Assembly: GCA_933822405.4 (NCBI GenBank)
Contig: CAKOGP040001766.1
Coordinates: 1 to 19,643 of the forward strand
Direction: 5' to 3'
Length of the DNA: 19,643 nt
Origin: Cylindrotheca closterium
Lineage: Eukaryota; Bacillariophyta; Bacillariophyceae; Bacillariales; Bacillariaceae
Position 1 is the first letter of the stretch; each line of letters opens with the position of its first letter. Shown here piece after piece: positions 8,614-16,022 of the stretch. The notes under the pieces are model-generated. The model had not been told where the DNA came from. It ran no database searches and was given only the letters and a program-made list of their open reading frames with translations. The translations under genes were made by a program, and so were the position numbers.

Positions 8614-8621
8614 GAGAGGAG
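8614..8621 (+). promoter_or_regulatory. Polypurine tract of unit 1
   Basis: GAGAGGAG directly abuts the TG start of LTR 2. This is the place and composition expected of the plus-strand primer in reverse transcription. The same 8 bases abut LTR 3 at 10171-10178. Confidence 0.75.
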
Positions 8622-8887
8622 TGTTTTGATGTCAGGCATGTCGTAGATGTCGCATGATGAGTCAGAGAAACAAGCAGATGTCCAGCTTGTTCTCTATCAT
8701 GCACGGCCAATAAGTAATGTATATATTGGCGAGGAACGGGTTCGACACGCGAACATGTTCACGATCCGTTTGGATAAACATGCAATTATCCACATCACAA
8801 TTAAAAGGAATCCGACAACGATTCGCAACAACAACGTAATACGATAGTGACTGTTACCATCTTCACCTTACACACGTATTCAATTCA
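8622..8887 (+). repeat. LTR 2 (middle) of the gag-only element
   Basis: Same length and ends as the outer LTRs. It has four private changes: G for A near 8653, A for C near 8669, T for C near 8756 and G for A near 8825. It serves both as 3' LTR of the first unit (purine tract 8614-8621 on its left) and as 5' LTR of the second. The CCAAT and TATATAT motifs are kept. Confidence 0.92.
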
Positions 8888-8915
8888 GTTTATCAGACCC
8901 AAATAAGCTACAACT

Positions 8916-9934
8916 ATGGTGCAAATCGATCCAGCAGCGATGACTGCTTTCTGGGAGCAAGAGGTCCAGATGCGCATCGTGCAGGATATACGGGACCAAC
9001 TGGAACTTGATGGCTTGACAACATTCGAGAGTTTTGCCGACTACACCAAGGATGACGTATCGGCCATGAGGAAGCGAATCAGCTACATTCAAAACATCCC
9101 TCATTTTGGTCAAGATTCGTTCAAACGCCTTGTCCATCCTTCAAAACGGATGATAAGACTCTTTTTCAGAAGCTTGATGAAGCTGTGAGATCCACGAACT
9201 ATGTCTCCTGTATCGAGCCTTTTCGTGCGAAGGGACAAGGCCGAAAAGCCTACTTTGCCCTTATCAAAACCTATCTCGGTGATGACAAGTGGCTATCAGA
9301 GATCACTAAGTATGATAACATGATGCGCAACGCAAAGTGGAAAGGAGCTGGTAACTTGACAGTCGAGGCATACATTGCTGTGCACCGCAATGCATACCAA
9401 CACCTCGTTTCTGCGTCAGAACATGTTGCATACCAGTTGCCTAACCAACAGACGCGTGTCAAACAACTACTTGATGGAATTCTTTCCAGTGATGCTCGAT
9501 TGAATGCGGCAATTGCAATGGTCCAAGCTAGCAACGTAATGATTGCTGATTTTGAATTGGCTTCGGCCCATATTCAGCCTCATTGCCCGGTTGCCAAGCG
9601 AAACCTAGGAGGCAAGCGCCAGAGTGCAGAAATTTCTGCTCTTGAGGTTGACACTGGTGATGTTGACATTGCATCTGTGGGAGTTGGAGGAGGTAAAGGC
9701 CAGCGTACCGGCCTCCATCTTCGCTTCCACACCCTACCAGAGTACCAGAAACTTGGAAACGACGAGAGAAAGGAACTTGCGGAGTGGCGACTGACTCCAG
9801 CTGGCAAAGCAGCCCAAGCCGCAGGCATCCTGCTAAGAGATAGCAAGAAGCAGAGTGGAAAGGGATCCCCCAAGAAAGGGAAGATAAGCTATGCCAAAGT
9901 GTCGGCTAACGTGAAAGTCAATGTCAAAGACTGA
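8916..9934 (+). pseudogene. Gag-like protein of unit 2, in two overlapping frames
   Basis: Second copy of the same arrangement: ATG 8916, first frame ending at 9188, and a -1 frame continuing to a stop at 9932-9934. Both predicted protein parts are identical to those of unit 1, including the position of the frame change. The only difference noted in the internal regions is one missing T in the leader near 8897. Identity of both frames shows the duplication is recent and that the frame change predates it. Confidence 0.75.
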
Positions 9935-10178
9935 GCGGCACTGTGACATTTTGCATTCTTGAGTGGATTGATCGACGGAAGTCCCCCCATTTTTCTTTTT
10001 ATACTGGACGAGGAGTAGAATGCCCCATATCGAACCTACCAGAAGAGATGGTACTACCATTTGTTACATGTCAGTGGCTGAATAACACCTGCTCTACCCC
10101 GTCGTTTGTTGATATCCAAAATGGATTAAGCAATGCAAGTCGTCCGCCTTCAAGGTAATGCGAACAACTTGAGAGGAG

Positions 10179-10444
10179 TGTTTTGATGTCAGGCATGTCG
10201 TAGATGTCACATGATGAGTCAGAGACACAAGCAGATGTCCAGCTTGTTCTCTGTCATGCACGGCCAATAAGTAATGTATATATTGGCGAGGAACGGGTTC
10301 GACACGCGAACACGTTCACGATCCGTTTGGATAAACATGCAATTATCCACATCACAATTAAAAGGAATCCGACAACGATTCACAACAACAACGTAATACG
10401 ATAGTGACTGTTACCATCTTCACCTTACACACGTATTCAATTCA
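10179..10444 (+). repeat. LTR 3 (right) of the gag-only element
   Basis: 266 bp, directly preceded by the purine tract GAGAGGAG (10171-10178) and followed by GAAT (10445-10448). It differs from LTR 1 only by G for A near 10253. Confidence 0.92.
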
Positions 10445-10948
10445 GAATTAAGTTTCTTTTTTGTTTTGAAGTTCACGAGGTGGTTTTTTCTCAGCGACAC
10501 CTTCTGATCAAATCGAGTTAAATCGGAATACAAATACAACATGATATCTGACAGATGGCGAGGTGTCTGATTAATGTTGAATATCACTAACAAAATACGG
10601 CCATCGTCCATAGAATGACGTCTGTTTTGTCGCGTGCTCGCGGTTCCGCTTTATCCGCACGAATAATGAAGTACATTTATTTCATTACTTCAGGTAAAGA
10701 GAAATTAGTCTCGTATTTGGCGAATTCTGTGGTTCACAAAGGTTATTTTTACTTTGTGTTACCTTCTGATCAAATTAAACTCGACCAAGGAATGGAAATA
10801 CACGACGAGTTTCAGGTATTTACAACTTCTGATCAGTCACAAAAATGGTGGCGTAAAAACGGCAACAAATCCACATAATTCTTTCGTCTATTTACACGCG
10901 GTTTTATTATTTTATTATTTCTCTCATTACTCATTATTCCTCTTCATC
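10445..10948. other. Interval between the gag-only element and gene B
   Basis: It begins with GAAT, the right target duplication. It holds a diverged direct repeat: about 10470-10540 resembles about 10730-10805, both with GTTCAC..(A/G)GG, CCTTCTGATCAAAT and (A/G)CAAATAC/GGAAATAC-like ends. CTTCTGATCA occurs three times (10501, 10763, 10826). An 87-codon ATG frame (10615-10878) includes the second repeat copy and part of it is echoed in translation of the first (PSDQI-E/K-L), so it could be a small coding exon; no family is recognised. The last 50 bp before gene B are pyrimidine-rich. Confidence 0.5.
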
Positions 10949-12055
10949 ATGATCGTGACTGCCAACAACGACAATCTTCGAGGCGATAGCTTCAGCTTTT
11001 CCAAGATCGAAGATGACGAACTTGTGTCACTCCTTACAAGCCCTTTGCTGTCTATGGATGGACCATGTTCGTCTCTTTCTTACCTTCACCTGCCTCCTTT
11101 TTCTTTTGACGACCCCTTTGATGATCCACGCATGGAGCCATCGCCAATCGAATCACAAGACGAGGGTACTCACAACGCGCATCAAATAATGCAATCGTTG
11201 TATGATAGGAGCATGCAATCATTGTATGATACGAGATTATTGGTAGATGAGTCTATCTTTTCCGAAGAGGACAATAAGTCAAATGACACCAGCAAAGTTG
11301 GTCCCACCATTGATCCCACCAGCAAAGTTGGCTCCAAAACAAGCTTCGGAGATTTCTTTTCCCATAACGATGAGGAACCATACTGCAGCACCGTTGCGAG
11401 CTCCAAGAGAAGCCGCGAAGGCTTCTTCTTATCCTCCAACCACAACAACCAAGGCAACCAGGAGAACCCAGCATACAAACGCCAACGAACGACGACGAGC
11501 CATGCTGCGCAGAGCACTTTTGGCGAAGAAAGCACACCTCGCTTTCGCCCTTACCAAGACAAGCAGTGGCGAGCTCAACTCCAAAAGTTAATCCAATACA
11601 AAATGAAGAACGGACACTGCTGTGTTCCTCACTCTTACCAAGAAGATCCCGTCCTCGCACGATGGGTCAAGAGACAAAGATATCAATACAAGAAGTTCAA
11701 TGATAACAATCCTACCTCTACGATGACTACTCGTCGTATCCAAGAGCTTGAGTCTATTGGCTTTATATGGCAATCCCATGCTTCCGCGTGGCAGGAGAAG
11801 CTCAATGAACTCAAGGCCTTCAAGCAACGAACGGGACACTGCAATGTTCCATCGGACTACTGCGAAAATCCTACATTGGCGACGTGGGTAAAATGCCAAC
11901 GTCGTCAATACAAATTGTACGCCGCTGGTGCTTCTGCTCCTTCTACAACCGCTATGACTGTCCATCGGTTGCAAACGTTGGAATCCTTGGGTTTTGTGTT
12001 TGAACCACAAACTGCAGTCAAAACTTCTAGTAGATGCAAACACGATATATTTTAA
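10949..12055 (+). CDS. Paralogue B: two-repeat helicase-associated (HA) domain protein
   Basis: 368 residues from ATG 10949, the first in-frame Met; the frame is open 65 codons further upstream but without another ATG. The N-terminus has EDDELVSLLTSPLLSMD (about 21-37) and FSFDDPFDDPRMEPSP (about 51-66), both shared with paralogue A and, for the second, C. Two short internal repeats (MQSLYD twice, TSKVG twice) follow, then RSFGDFF-like and SSKRSREGFFLSS motifs and KRQR, basic stretches compatible with nuclear import. HA-type repeats lie at about 201-274 and 281-353, each with G-H-C-x-V-P, WVK-x-QR and L-E-S-x-G-F signatures. No helicase motor is present. Very similar to C from the SSKRSREGFF motif onward. 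A nuclear DNA- or RNA-binding role is inference; the function is unknown. Confidence 0.87.
   Translation: MIVTANNDNLRGDSFSFSKIEDDELVSLLTSPLLSMDGPCSSLSYLHLPPFSFDDPFDDPRMEPSPIESQDEGTHNAHQIMQSLYDRSMQSLYDTRLLVDESIFSEEDNKSNDTSKVGPTIDPTSKVGSKTSFGDFFSHNDEEPYCSTVASSKRSREGFFLSSNHNNQGNQENPAYKRQRTTTSHAAQSTFGEESTPRFRPYQDKQWRAQLQKLIQYKMKNGHCCVPHSYQEDPVLARWVKRQRYQYKKFNDNNPTSTMTTRRIQELESIGFIWQSHASAWQEKLNELKAFKQRTGHCNVPSDYCENPTLATWVKCQRRQYKLYAAGASAPSTTAMTVHRLQTLESLGFVFEPQTAVKTSSRCKHDIF
11189..11236 (+). repeat. 24-bp in-frame tandem repeat within gene B
   Basis: Two 24-bp units starting ATGCAATC(G/A)TTGTATGATA encode MQSLYDRS and MQSLYDTR. Paralogue C has a single QSLYDSS at the matching place, so the second copy is an expansion specific to B. 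Confidence 0.8.
11288..11331 (+). repeat. Spaced repeat ACCAGCAAAGTTGG within gene B
   Basis: ACCAGCAAAGTTGG occurs at 11288-11301 and 11318-11331, 30 bp apart, so the reading frame is kept (TSKVG twice). Paralogue C has one related unit (TTGKVASK). Confidence 0.75.
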
Positions 12056-12488
12056 AGAATCCAAACAAGATAGGGCGGATTTGTTGAGCGTAGAGTAACT
12101 TTCTACTAGCTAAAGGATAATTTACCTTATGCTCTAAGATTCTTCTTGCTTAGTCAACTTTCAACTTGTCCCTTTACTCGTAGTCTAGCTTGAATACTGG
12201 TAAGTTCAAAAGCCTTCTTGGCCAAAAGAAGTCCACCTCCTGATTTTTCATTGTTCCGAAAATGGTGACGGGAAATGGTCATATTTCTAGTAGGTATTTT
12301 AAATACACTCCCTCCGATTGCGCGATGTATGACTACACGACTTCTCGTTTCTCCAGCATCGTTAAATATCTACGATAAGAAGTTTATGTATTTAAAAGGC
12401 CCTGTCGATCGTCTGAACACAGCCAACCTCACAATATTGGGTCTCATCGTCGACTCATAAAATACCTATTTTCACTTCTTTCCATCTC
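12056..12488. promoter_or_regulatory. Interval between genes B and C, with candidate TATA-like element
   Basis: No gene is supported. The conserved 3' block of B is at 12096-12117 (TAACTTTCTACTAGC then TAAAGGA). TATTTAAAAGG at 12389-12399, about 90 bp before the ATG of C, is the best TATA-like candidate. GGTGACGGGAAATGGTCAT at 12264-12282 recurs with one change at 13875-13893, upstream of the truncated fourth paralogue, so it may be a shared promoter element. Confidence 0.45.
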
Positions 12489-13493
12489 ATGAATTTTATC
12501 GCCAGTTCCAACAACAACAGAGTTCGTAGTGATAGCTACAGCTACTCAAGTGTCATAGAAGATGGCTTCTTGGATACGAGAACAATAAGTCTGTCTCCTT
12601 CTTCTTGCTTTCATCTACCCGTGTCGTCTTTTGAGGACCCTTTCGATGATCCAAACATGGAGCCATCGCCACTCCGACCAAAGGAACCAGACACTCACAC
12701 GGCCCCTCAAACGCAATCATTGTATGATTCCAGTTTCATGATGATGGATGACTCCACCATATTTTCTTCTTACCTTGAAACGGAAAACTTTAATGACACT
12801 ACCGGCAAAGTCGCCTCCAAACGAAGTTTCGGAGATTTTTCTTCGCAGAACGATGAGGGATCCTACTGCAGCATCGTTGCGAGCTCCAAGCGAAGCCGCG
12901 AAGGCTTCTTCTTATCCTCCAACCATAACCACCAAGGCGACCCATGCAACAAGCGCCAACGAACGACAAGCCATGTGCAAAGTACTTTTGGAGACGAAGA
13001 AAGCACAGCTCGCTTTCGCCCCTATCAAGAGAAGCAATGGCGAGATCAGTTCCAAAAACTCATCCAATACAAGATGAGGAATGGGCACTGCTGCGTTCCT
13101 CATTCTTACCAAGAAGATCCTGTCCTCGCACGATGGGTCAAGAGACAACGATATCAATACAAGAAGTTCAACGATAACAATCCTACCTCTACGATGACCA
13201 CTCGTCGTATCCAAGACCTCGAATCGATTGGCTTTATATGGCAATCCCATGCTTCTGCGTGGCAGGAAAAGTTCAATGAACTCAAGGCCTTCAAGCAACG
13301 AACGGGACACTGCAATGTACCATCGGACTATCCAGAGAATGTTGGACTCTCCACTTGGGCAAAGTGTCAACGCCGTCAATACAAGCTCTACAAATCTGGG
13401 GCGTCGTCCAGCATGACCATCCACCGCTTGCAAACGTTGGAATCGTTGGGTTTTGTGTTTGAACCGCAACTGCTGTCAAAACAAAGAGTGTGA
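12489..13493 (+). CDS. Paralogue C: two-repeat helicase-associated (HA) domain protein
   Basis: 334 residues from ATG 12489. It starts with a Ser/Asn-rich segment ending IEDGFLDTR, where A and B have the SPLLS motif; that motif is lost here. SSFEDPFDDPNMEPSP (about 46-61) is retained, followed by KRSFGDFSSQNDEGSYCS, SSKRSREGFFLSS and NKRQRTT, matching B closely. HA repeats span about 177-251 and 258-327 with G-H-C-x-V-P, WVK/WAK-x-QR and GF signatures. A few residues differ from B in the second repeat (SDYPENVGLSTWAKC against SDYCENPTLATWVKC). No enzyme motifs are seen. High similarity to B at DNA level suggests recent duplication. Function unknown. Confidence 0.87.
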   Translation: MNFIASSNNNRVRSDSYSYSSVIEDGFLDTRTISLSPSSCFHLPVSSFEDPFDDPNMEPSPLRPKEPDTHTAPQTQSLYDSSFMMMDDSTIFSSYLETENFNDTTGKVASKRSFGDFSSQNDEGSYCSIVASSKRSREGFFLSSNHNHQGDPCNKRQRTTSHVQSTFGDEESTARFRPYQEKQWRDQFQKLIQYKMRNGHCCVPHSYQEDPVLARWVKRQRYQYKKFNDNNPTSTMTTRRIQDLESIGFIWQSHASAWQEKFNELKAFKQRTGHCNVPSDYPENVGLSTWAKCQRRQYKLYKSGASSSMTIHRLQTLESLGFVFEPQLLSKQRV

Positions 13494-14067
13494 ACACGAT
13501 GTTTGGGCTTCTTGTATAATATATTGTGTAATTTTTAAAATTAGAATAACTACCTAGCTAAATGGGCCAGCTTTTACATGTAAAAGTTGCTTCACTATTG
13601 CCGAGGCAGGAGGAGCCAGAAAATTCGATGGAAATGAAAGTGCAGCATCCTTACATTCCAGCTACAACTGCTCCAATGGTCCGGCTTTTCATTGTTTTGT
13701 TTTACGCTTCAAGCCACATAAAGTTCATGGGATCATAATAATGCGCCACCGCTTGTTCGGATTTTCAAATACTCCTTCTCCGGTTGATGATAATAGCGCT
13801 CGCGAGTGTGATTCAGGGGGTACCTGGTAATACCGGTACCTATATTATGTAGCTTGCATTCGTTTTGTGAATTGGGTGACGGGAAATAGTCATCTGTACC
13901 ATATAGGTGGGAGCAGGTCATTTTGGGCTTCTACAATATCCTTCGGGTTTCGCGATTGGTGACACTTAACGACTTCTTATTATCATCGGTCATCGTCCAT
14001 TTTTTTCAATAAATAAAAACGAGAAGACAACTTCGTTGTCGACAAGAACAATTTTGTTGTGCCCATC

Positions 14068-14160
14068 ATGAACTCTACTTGTAGCAATTCCAGTTTCTCA
14101 GAAGATGGCATCCTGGTGCGATCTTTCGTTGTGAAAGGATTTTTTCGATTTTGGGCCTAA
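14068..14160 (+). pseudogene. Possible truncated fourth HA paralogue (5' end only)
   Basis: ATG 14068 opens only 30 codons. MNSTCSNSSFSEDGILVRS resembles the first residues of paralogue C (Met-Asn, Ser/Asn-rich, then Ser...Glu-Asp-Gly-x-Leu). The flank shares GGTGACGGGAAAT.GTCAT (13875-13893) with the region upstream of C. The frame then runs into FVVKGFFRFWA and a stop, and no HA repeat follows within the next kilobase. This fits a partial tandem duplicate or a decayed copy. The match is short and low-complexity, so chance similarity cannot be excluded. Confidence 0.35.
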
Positions 14161-14427
14161 TGAACGAGAATATTCAAAAAAATTCTTGCACAACAATGTT
14201 TTGTTGATGCTAACGAGCCTCCAGGAGGTTGACGATGGAAATGGAAGTTTTGTGTTTCTTCCATTTGGTACAATTTCTACGAATAGCCACAAAGGTGCGC
14301 GCAAAATTTAGAGGTACCATTCTAGGCATGATTCATGACACATCCTACCAGAAACTTGGATTCTACGCAAATCTACGGCGAGTTTCCAAAAATTGATTTG
14401 GACTGTATCACATCCTAATGTGTTAAT

Positions 14428-14448
14428 AGTCTTTTTTCAAAAAAGACT
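14428..14448. repeat. 21-bp near-perfect palindrome
   Basis: AGTCTTTTTT, one C, then AAAAAAGACT: a 10-bp inverted repeat around a single central base. It could extrude a hairpin or mark a repeat junction; no gene adjoins it. Confidence 0.8.
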
Positions 14449-14820
14449 GTCAAAGCCAAGTGAAACAGCTCTTGAAATTGAATCAAATCTACCAAAAGCC
14501 AAACAATATATGTTGGCAGGACAACTCAATTGTTTTCTGAAAACTGCTTGAACACCCATTGGTGGTACAGAACGAAGATAGTCCTGTCAATATATTTATT
14601 TTATTTGTATGGGATTTGCGTACTGCGGTCGTTCTTGGAGAATGCCAACATGACGAAGTAAATTGTGGGGTAGGTAGACCATGATCAACAATGATGATGT
14701 TTGCCCCATATAAGCCTCTGATACTTTAGTACCCCTCCGTTTTTTGTTATTTGATCGGCGAGACGGAAGACAAATTGAATATACTTACGGTACGTTTGGA
14801 ATATAGTGACACGTTTTTAC

Positions 14821-14957
14821 TGGGGCTCTAACTCTTCCTGGGGAAAGCAGCTATGCCAATAATTCCCCTTGCAACAGGTTCCTAAATATATTTGTCAAGA
14901 CCGTGGTCAATTAAGTTTTCTGGATCAGGCACTACAGCAAAAGCCTTTAGAGCCCCA
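14821..14957. repeat. 11-bp inverted repeat pair enclosing about 115 bp
   Basis: TGGGGCTCTAA at 14821-14831 and TTAGAGCCCCA at 14947-14957 are exact reverse complements. They could be the ends of a very small MITE-like unit of 137 bp, but no flanking target duplication is evident. Confidence 0.5.
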
Positions 14958-15141
14958 AGGTCGAGGGTTTCCGTTTGCCTATGTAATTTATATTACCTTC
15001 GTGTCTGTATGCACGACATGCGCGCAAACGGGCAAATTTTTGCGCCCTTTAAATATTTTCCAGTACATTGCACATACATATCCAGTCCAAGATTAGAAAA
15101 GACCTAAAACTTCCTAAAAACACCAAAATGGAGAAGACATT

Positions 15142-15441
15142 ATGAAGTGTTTTGAATCTGGCGGTGTCTATGACCCAGCAGTGAGGAATGGCCGAGGTCG
15201 CAAACCAAATATTGAACCTGGATCTATTGCCGAGACTGCAATTGCAAACATGGTGGAGACCGGCAGCTCCATTGAGATTGCAACAGATCTGTTGAATAGA
15301 GATCTGAAAGAGAAGCATGAAAAGGATCCTGTTCTAGGACCCCTGGTCCAATACACAGTGTCCTCCGTTTACACCTGGGTCAAGAACTTAAAACCCAAAG
15401 TTTCCAAAATCATGCCTTGCAAGACTGCAATGTTAGAATAA
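15142..15441 (+). pseudogene. 5' part of a DNA-binding (HTH, transposase-like) gene, cut by a copia LTR
   Basis: ATG 15142 is the first in-frame Met after a stop at 15115. It opens 99 codons: MKCFESGGVYDPAVRNGRGRK, an acidic-helix segment IAETAIANMVETGSSIEIATDLLN, and PLVQYTVSSVYTWVKNLKPKV. The Gly-Arg-rich patch followed by alternating helices with SSVYTWVK resembles winged-helix or helix-turn-helix modules at the N-terminus of transposases; this is a fold-level guess. The last host codons end at 15430. The final residues Met-Leu-Glu and the stop TAA come from the end of the copia LTR, so the gene has been truncated by the insertion. I did not find its continuation beyond the element at 18893. 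Confidence 0.45.
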
Positions 15442-15916
15442 AGCAAAATGTGCTCTATCGTGAGTGCTTTTAGCGCTCAGAACAAAATCTCTGCAATCTA
15501 AATTTGTAATCGATTGTACAACACTTTCACGACATTGCAGTTCTCCTGTGTTAGTTATACCTTGAGTGAAATTGTTCCTATTTGATTAATGTTTGGATTG
15601 AATCATAATCACAAAATTGAGTTTAACGATTCCCCTTGGAAAATCCCTTGTTTACAGAACTTGATTTGACTTCTACGAGGATTCTGTGTTGAATGCAGTA
15701 CTTTGGGACATCTTGTATTATTCCCTACTGCATTGTACACAACATCGATATTCCACTTGTATAGGGTCTTTCCCTTTTTGTGTGGATACAGATTGTCCGG
15801 CAGACTTGCGTCGAATCCCAACATCACGATCAAAGTCCGATCGTACGTGTCAAAAACTTTGTAATTGAAAAGTTTCTTTTGGAACGTAAAAACTCATATT
15901 TCGTCATATCCCAACA
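15431..15916 (-). repeat. 3' LTR of the copia element (left, apparently complete)
   Basis: The segment 15431-15685 matches the right LTR; 15686-15916 has no counterpart on the right. I extend the LTR to 15916 because the minus strand there reads purine-rich GGCAGGAGTG then TGTTGG, giving TGTT...AACA termini. The extension is inference. Confidence 0.65.
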
Positions 15917-15973
15917 CACTCCTGCCATTGTGACAATCACCATTGGCAGCAATGGGACATGCTCTCATTCACT

Positions 15974-15993
15974 TTTTGTTTTGTTTTGTTTTG
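15974..15993. repeat. TTTTG microsatellite, four copies
   Basis: TTTTG is repeated four times in a row, in the untranslated region between the pol stop and the 3' LTR of the copia element. Confidence 0.85.
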
Positions 15994-16022
15994 TATTTTG
16001 AACATATACATACTTGTCTGAC

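Larger units (their letters stand above)
7064..10444 (+). mobile_element. Tandem gag-only LTR retroelement (LTR-gag-LTR-gag-LTR)
   Basis: Three 266-bp direct repeats (7064-7329, 8622-8887, 10179-10444) start with TGTTTTGATG and end with ATTCAATTCA, fitting the TG...CA rule for LTRs. They separate two internal regions of 1292 and 1291 bp. Each internal region ends in the purine run GAGAGGAG immediately before the next LTR, as expected for a polypurine tract. The outermost LTRs are flanked by GAAT on both sides (7060-7063 and 10445-10448), a 4-bp target duplication. Each internal region codes only for a Gag-like protein, with no protease, integrase or reverse transcriptase, so the element must depend on another element's enzymes. 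By eye the two internal copies differ by a single-base indel (T at about 7340), so the structure is very young. Confidence 0.92.
13494..15141. other. Long interval downstream of gene C, mostly featureless
   Basis: It contains the conserved 3' block of C (13547-13566), GTACC-rich sequence GGTACCTGGTAATACCGGTACC in two overlapping parts (about 13818-13840), the promoter-like repeat at 13875-13893, a hairpin GACAAC-TTC-GTTGTC (14026-14040), the start of a truncated paralogue (14068-14160), a 21-bp palindrome (14428-14448) and an 11-bp inverted repeat pair (14821-14831 and 14947-14957). Open frames of 60-75 codons occur but none looks like a protein. Otherwise I see nothing supportable. Confidence 0.55.

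Noticed and set aside
7064..10444. Ordinary segmental duplication of a host gene
   Set aside because: TG...CA repeat ends, purine tracts beside LTRs 2 and 3, GAAT only at the outer ends and a Gag-type protein point to a retroelement.
10754..10948. 65-codon N-terminal extension of gene B
   Set aside because: The open frame has no ATG before 10949, and the extra residues do not resemble paralogues A or C.
12912..13469. 185-codon minus-strand frame opposite gene C (and a similar one opposite B)
   Set aside because: Antisense shadow of the HA-repeat coding sequence; its conservation follows from the sense protein.
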